Shown here: positions 61,098 through 64,000 of the stretch, in pieces | Position numbering within the stretch: position 1 is the first letter of the stretch | How the letters are laid out: each line of letters starts with the position of its first letter | DNA from: Promicromonospora sukumoe 327MFSha3.1 | GTDB taxonomy: Bacteria; Actinomycetota; Actinomycetes; Actinomycetales; Cellulomonadaceae | Assembly: GCF_000385135.1 (NCBI RefSeq) | Contig: NZ_ARQM01000011.1 | Coordinates: forward strand, 186,001 to 250,000 | DNA length: 64,000 nucleotides | Direction of reading: 5' to 3' | Translations under genes and position numbers: made by a program | Notes under the pieces: model-generated | Seen by the model: only the letters and a program-made list of their open reading frames with translations | Database searches by the model: none | Told to the model about the DNA's origin: nothing

Positions 61098-62318
61098 TCA
61101 ACCCCGCGCCCCCCGCCGTACCGGTCCCAGTGTGAACAGGAGGGTCGCCAACCCCGTCGCCGCAAGCAGCGCGAACCCCACGCCGTAGTCCCCGTTGAGC
61201 TGGTAGACCGCTCCCATGATCAGCGGCGGTACGAACCCGCCGAGCCCGCCCGCGGCGCCGACGACGCCGGTCACCCCACCGACCTTGTCGGCGGGCGCGA
61301 CCTTCGCCACCAGCGCGAACGTCGCCCCCGAGGACGCCCCGAGCGCCGCGGCCAGCCCCAGGAACGCGATGGTGCCCACCGGGACGAGCCCCGGCTTGAA
61401 CGCCACGACGGCCGCCAGCAGCGTCACGGCGGCGAAGCACCAGACCGACACGTTCACCGGCCCGAGCCGGTCGGACAGCATCCCGCCCACCGGGCGCATC
61501 ACCACGGCGAGCACCACGAACCCGGCGGTGCGGGTCGCGGCATCGGCTGCCTCGAGGTCGTAGGCGTTGGCGAGGAACGTCGGCAGGTAGACGCTGAACG
61601 CCACGAACCCGCCGAACCCGACGGCGTACAGCCAGGACAGCTGCAGGGTCGCGGGAATCCTGAGGATGGACCAGGTGCGCGCCAGCATGCCGCCGGCGGC
61701 GCCCGGGGTCCGGCCCGGCGCGTCGTGCAGCAGGAACCACGAGGCCACCGCGAAGACCGCCAGGATCGCCGCGACCAGCACGAACGGCGCCCAGCGCCCG
61801 ATCGCGTCGGCCAGCGGCACGGTCGTGAACGACGAGATCGCCGTGCCGCCCATACCGACGCCGAAGATACCCAGCGCGGTACCCCGCCGCTCGGGCGCGA
61901 ACCACGCGTTGACGAACGGCACGCCGATCGCGAAGGTCGTGCCGCCCAGCCCGAGCAGGAACCCGCCCACGAGCAGCGCCGCGTACGAGTCGGCGACCAG
62001 CCCCACGAACAGCACCGGGATGATGGTCAGCGCGCTGACCAGCGGGAACATCGTCCTCGCGCCGAACCGGTCGGTCAGCGCCCCCACGGGGATGCGCCCC
62101 ACGGACCCGACCAGGACGGGCACGGCGACGAGCACCGACTGCTGCAGGTCCGACAGCGCGTACTCGACCCCGTACGCCTTGCCGAGCGGGCTGATCAGCG
62201 CCCACGCCCAGAAGTTCACCGCGAAGCCCACGGTGGCCAGCGCGAGCTGCACGCCCGCCGACGACGTCCCGCTCGCCTCGGTCCGCCGGCTCGCCCGGCT
62301 GGGTGGTGCCTGCGCCAT
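61098..62318 (-). CDS. narK: Nitrate/nitrite transporter NarK
   Basis: A 406-residue, 12-helix MFS protein. GFAVNFWAWALISPLGKAYG in helix 1, RIPVGALTDRFGARTMFPLV as motif A, and GGLGGTTFAIGVPFVNAWFAPERRG and GASSGATFALVAKVAPADKVGGVTG are the nitrate signatures of the NNP family. It imports nitrate or exports nitrite for the adjacent respiratory nitrate reductase. GGAGGAG lies 5-6 nt before the ATG. It starts 1 nt after the narI stop on the same strand, so it belongs to the nar transcript. Confidence 0.94.
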   Translation of the reverse strand: MAQAPPSRASRRTEASGTSSAGVQLALATVGFAVNFWAWALISPLGKAYGVEYALSDLQQSVLVAVPVLVGSVGRIPVGALTDRFGARTMFPLVSALTIIPVLFVGLVADSYAALLVGGFLLGLGGTTFAIGVPFVNAWFAPERRGTALGIFGVGMGGTAISSFTTVPLADAIGRWAPFVLVAAILAVFAVASWFLLHDAPGRTPGAAGGMLARTWSILRIPATLQLSWLYAVGFGGFVAFSVYLPTFLANAYDLEAADAATRTAGFVVLAVVMRPVGGMLSDRLGPVNVSVWCFAAVTLLAAVVAFKPGLVPVGTIAFLGLAAALGASSGATFALVAKVAPADKVGGVTGVVGAAGGLGGFVPPLIMGAVYQLNGDYGVGFALLAATGLATLLFTLGPVRRGARG

Positions 62319-62319
62319 G

Positions 62320-63084
62320 TCAGCTCCTCCTGGCAGGTCCGGTGGGCGGCTCCCACCCGGGACGGGGGCGGTGCGCACCGGACCCGCCGGGCGCCGCGGT
62401 CGTGCGCCCCTCGTCGCGCGACCGGTACACGACGTACGGCCGGAACAGGTACGGCACCGGGGCGGAGAACGCGTGCACGAGCCGCGTGAACGGCCACAGC
62501 GCGAACAGCAGGAACGCGGCCACGATGTGCACCTGGAAGGCGACGGGCACCCCCGCCATCAGCTCGGGCTGCGGCTGGAGGTACCAGAGCGAGCGGAACC
62601 AGGGCGAGATGGTCTCCCGGTAGTCGTACCCGTGCTCGGTCACGAGCTGCGTGGTGGCGGTAGCCCACGCCCCGGACAGCACCGACAGCGCGAGCATCGC
62701 GTACATGACCTTGTCCATCACGGTCGTCGCGAGGAACACGGCGCTCGTGGCCCGCCGGCGGTAGATCAGGATGAGCAGCCCGAGCACCAGCACGGCGGAC
62801 GCCGCCGACCCCGCCAGCGCCGCGACCAGGTGGTAGACGTCCTCCGGGATGCCGACCGCCGCCGTCCACGACGCCGGGATCACCAGGCCCGCGAGGTGCC
62901 CCAGGATCACCACGAGCAGCCCGATGTGGAACAGCGGGGAACCGATGCGCAGCAGCCGCTTCTCGTACAGCTCTGACGAGCGCGTGGTCCAGCCGAACCG
63001 GTCGTAGCGGTACCGCCACACCGACCCGACGACCAGCACGGCGAAGGTCACGTACGGCAGCACCACCCAGAGCATCACGTCCAC
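62320..63084 (-). CDS. narI: Respiratory nitrate reductase gamma subunit NarI
   Basis: A 254-residue membrane cytochrome b subunit that passes electrons from quinol to NarH. Five hydrophobic helices are visible. SPLFHIGLLVVILGHLAGLVIP contains paired heme-ligand histidines, and PVAFQVHIVAAFLLFALWPFTRLVHAFSAP the second pair. Its start overlaps narJ: the GTG at 63084 has AGGGGGTGG upstream and is preferred, and an ATG at 63075 is an alternative. Third visible gene of the nar operon. Confidence 0.93.
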   Translation of the reverse strand: MDVMLWVVLPYVTFAVLVVGSVWRYRYDRFGWTTRSSELYEKRLLRIGSPLFHIGLLVVILGHLAGLVIPASWTAAVGIPEDVYHLVAALAGSAASAVLVLGLLILIYRRRATSAVFLATTVMDKVMYAMLALSVLSGAWATATTQLVTEHGYDYRETISPWFRSLWYLQPQPELMAGVPVAFQVHIVAAFLLFALWPFTRLVHAFSAPVPYLFRPYVVYRSRDEGRTTAAPGGSGAHRPRPGWEPPTGPARRS

Positions 63085-63815
63085 GGCGGTCCACCCCCTG
63101 CGGCGTCGGCCCCGTCCGCCCCGAAGCCCGGCAGCCCGGTCAGCCCGACCAGCTCCGCGGGCGGACCCTCCGCGACGAGCGCCGCCACGCGCTCCAGCGT
63201 CCGCGTGTCGACGGGCGGCAGCGTGAGGCAGACCGCCTCCACCGCCGCGACCCACGGCGAGCCCTCGGCGGCGAGCGCCTGCCGGAGCACCTCGATGCCG
63301 TCGCGGTGGGCGGCGAGCAGCGCGCCGACGATGCGGGCGCCGTCGCCGTCGGCCCGGGCGGAGAGCTCCAGCACGCTGCCGAGATGGTCGGGCAGCTCGC
63401 CGCGGGTGACCTCCCAGCCGACGGCGCGGTAGGCCTCGGCGAACCGGAGCAGCGCGGCGCCGCGGCGGCGCGTGTCGCCGGCCGCGTAGTACGACAGGTA
63501 GAGCGTGCAGCGGAGCTTGAGGTCGAACGTCGCGACGTAGGCGGCCTGGAGCGCCGCGATGTCGCCGTCGGTCAGGGCCGTGGCCAGGCCGGTCAGGCGT
63601 TCCGCCACGGGCGGCGGCAGGTGCCCGACGGCGGCGCGCACCTCGTGTGTGGCCCGCACCGCGTGCTCGTCGGGGTACGCCAGCAGGAGGGACGCGGCCA
63701 TGTGGGCCAGCCGCCGGTCGCCGTCGGACAGGGAGACCGGGGCGAGCGGCTCGCCCGCGGCGACCGGGCGGGCGCCGCGGCGGAGCATCGGGCGGGGCAG
63801 GAACGAGAGGCTCAC
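63075..63815 (-). CDS. narJ: Nitrate reductase molybdenum cofactor assembly chaperone NarJ
   Basis: A 246-residue helical cytosolic protein of the TorD/NarJ family. RRLAHMAASLLLAYPDEHAV and YVATFDLKLRCTLYLSYYAAGDTRRRG contain the conserved chaperone core; the FDLKRR-like motif is typical of NarJ. It folds and loads cofactor into NarG. The GTG start overlaps the narH stop (GTGA). The C-terminal tail is Gly/Ala-rich. Confidence 0.92.
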   Translation of the reverse strand: MSLSFLPRPMLRRGARPVAAGEPLAPVSLSDGDRRLAHMAASLLLAYPDEHAVRATHEVRAAVGHLPPPVAERLTGLATALTDGDIAALQAAYVATFDLKLRCTLYLSYYAAGDTRRRGAALLRFAEAYRAVGWEVTRGELPDHLGSVLELSARADGDGARIVGALLAAHRDGIEVLRQALAAEGSPWVAAVEAVCLTLPPVDTRTLERVAALVAEGPPAELVGLTGLPGFGADGADAAGGGPPWT

Positions 63816-64000
63816 GACGTCTTCCCCTCGTCGTCCGGCGGGAAGAGGCCGTCCGGCCGGCCGTTGCCGTCCCAGTTCAGGAGGTTGACCCGGCCAGGGG
63901 TGGACGGCCCGTTCGGCGAGTCGGCGGTCTGCCGGGACGACAGCGCGTGGAAGTTCTCCACGGCGACCGGGACCGGCGGGCCCGACGACTCCCCCAGGGG
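63812..64000 (-). CDS. narH: Nitrate reductase beta subunit NarH, C-terminal fragment
   Basis: The frame enters from the right edge, so only the last 62 residues are visible; the gene starts outside. The fragment ends RVNLLNWDGNGRPDGLFPPD, the typical NarH C-terminus. NarH carries iron-sulphur clusters between NarI and the catalytic NarG, whose gene should lie just beyond the window. Confidence 0.9.
   Translation of the reverse strand, partial: PLGESSGPPVPVAVENFHALSSRQTADSPNGPSTPGRVNLLNWDGNGRPDGLFPPDDEGKTS

Overview
The window is very GC-rich chromosomal DNA, with GTG and TTG starts common, from an actinobacterium. Mycothiol synthase (mshD), a BldC-type regulator, a DUF3073 protein, the actinobacterial Tad/helicase neighbourhood and a MutT1-type Nudix/phosphatase fusion all point that way. 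The overall style suggests a Micrococcales member near Promicromonospora or Cellulomonas. The placement below phylum is inference. No rRNA, phage, transposase or CRISPR array was seen.

Layout. 0-15 kb: end of purL, then purF and purM, interleaved with a secreted or membrane EEP phosphatase-like protein, an RNB ribonuclease with a very long disordered tail, a lipoprotein, an SCP-like protein and a 1538-residue secreted nuclease/5'-nucleotidase. 15-18 kb: bldC, a holin/DUF3618 pair, and tRNAs Phe, Asp and Glu. 18-29 kb: a zincin-like peptidase, an M15 wall peptidase, a GDPD-like phosphodiesterase, a cytokinin-dehydrogenase-like flavoenzyme, an esterase, tRNA-Lys, a HesB-like protein, an M50B peptidase, a DEAD helicase and MsrB. 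29-36 kb: two MarR regulators (one coupled to a DHA2 exporter), a sugar porter and a phosphate transporter with its DUF47 partner. 36-43 kb: mutT1, ppk1, mshD, acs and an old-yellow-enzyme homologue. 44-46 kb: a gene-poor stretch with a 56-bp perfect palindrome, a GNAT and a HAD hydrolase. 46-56 kb: a Tad pilus operon with a fused TadB-TadC, an ABC exporter with an XRE regulator, and an MrfA-like helicase. 56-64 kb: an Ig-like repeat protein, MGMT, molybdenum cofactor genes (mobA, moeA), a Fic toxin-antitoxin pair and the end of a narGHJI-narK locus.

Genes that work together: purL/purF/purM in purine synthesis; mobA and moeA supplying cofactor to the nitrate reductase whose narH (partial), narJ and narI lie beside them with narK; pit and DUF47, with ppk1 nearby, in phosphate handling; the secreted nuclease/nucleotidase in nucleic-acid scavenging; and ssd-tadA-tadBC-flp-tadE-tadE-like in pilus assembly.

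The most unusual points are the single-chain TadBC, a Fic antitoxin carrying its own DNA-binding domain, a family of palindromic elements (one intergenic, a decayed copy inside a helicase gene, a different one in frame within moeA), the bacterial cytokinin-dehydrogenase-like enzyme, and at least eleven genes whose start lies 6-7 nt after a -10 hexamer, as expected for leaderless mRNAs.
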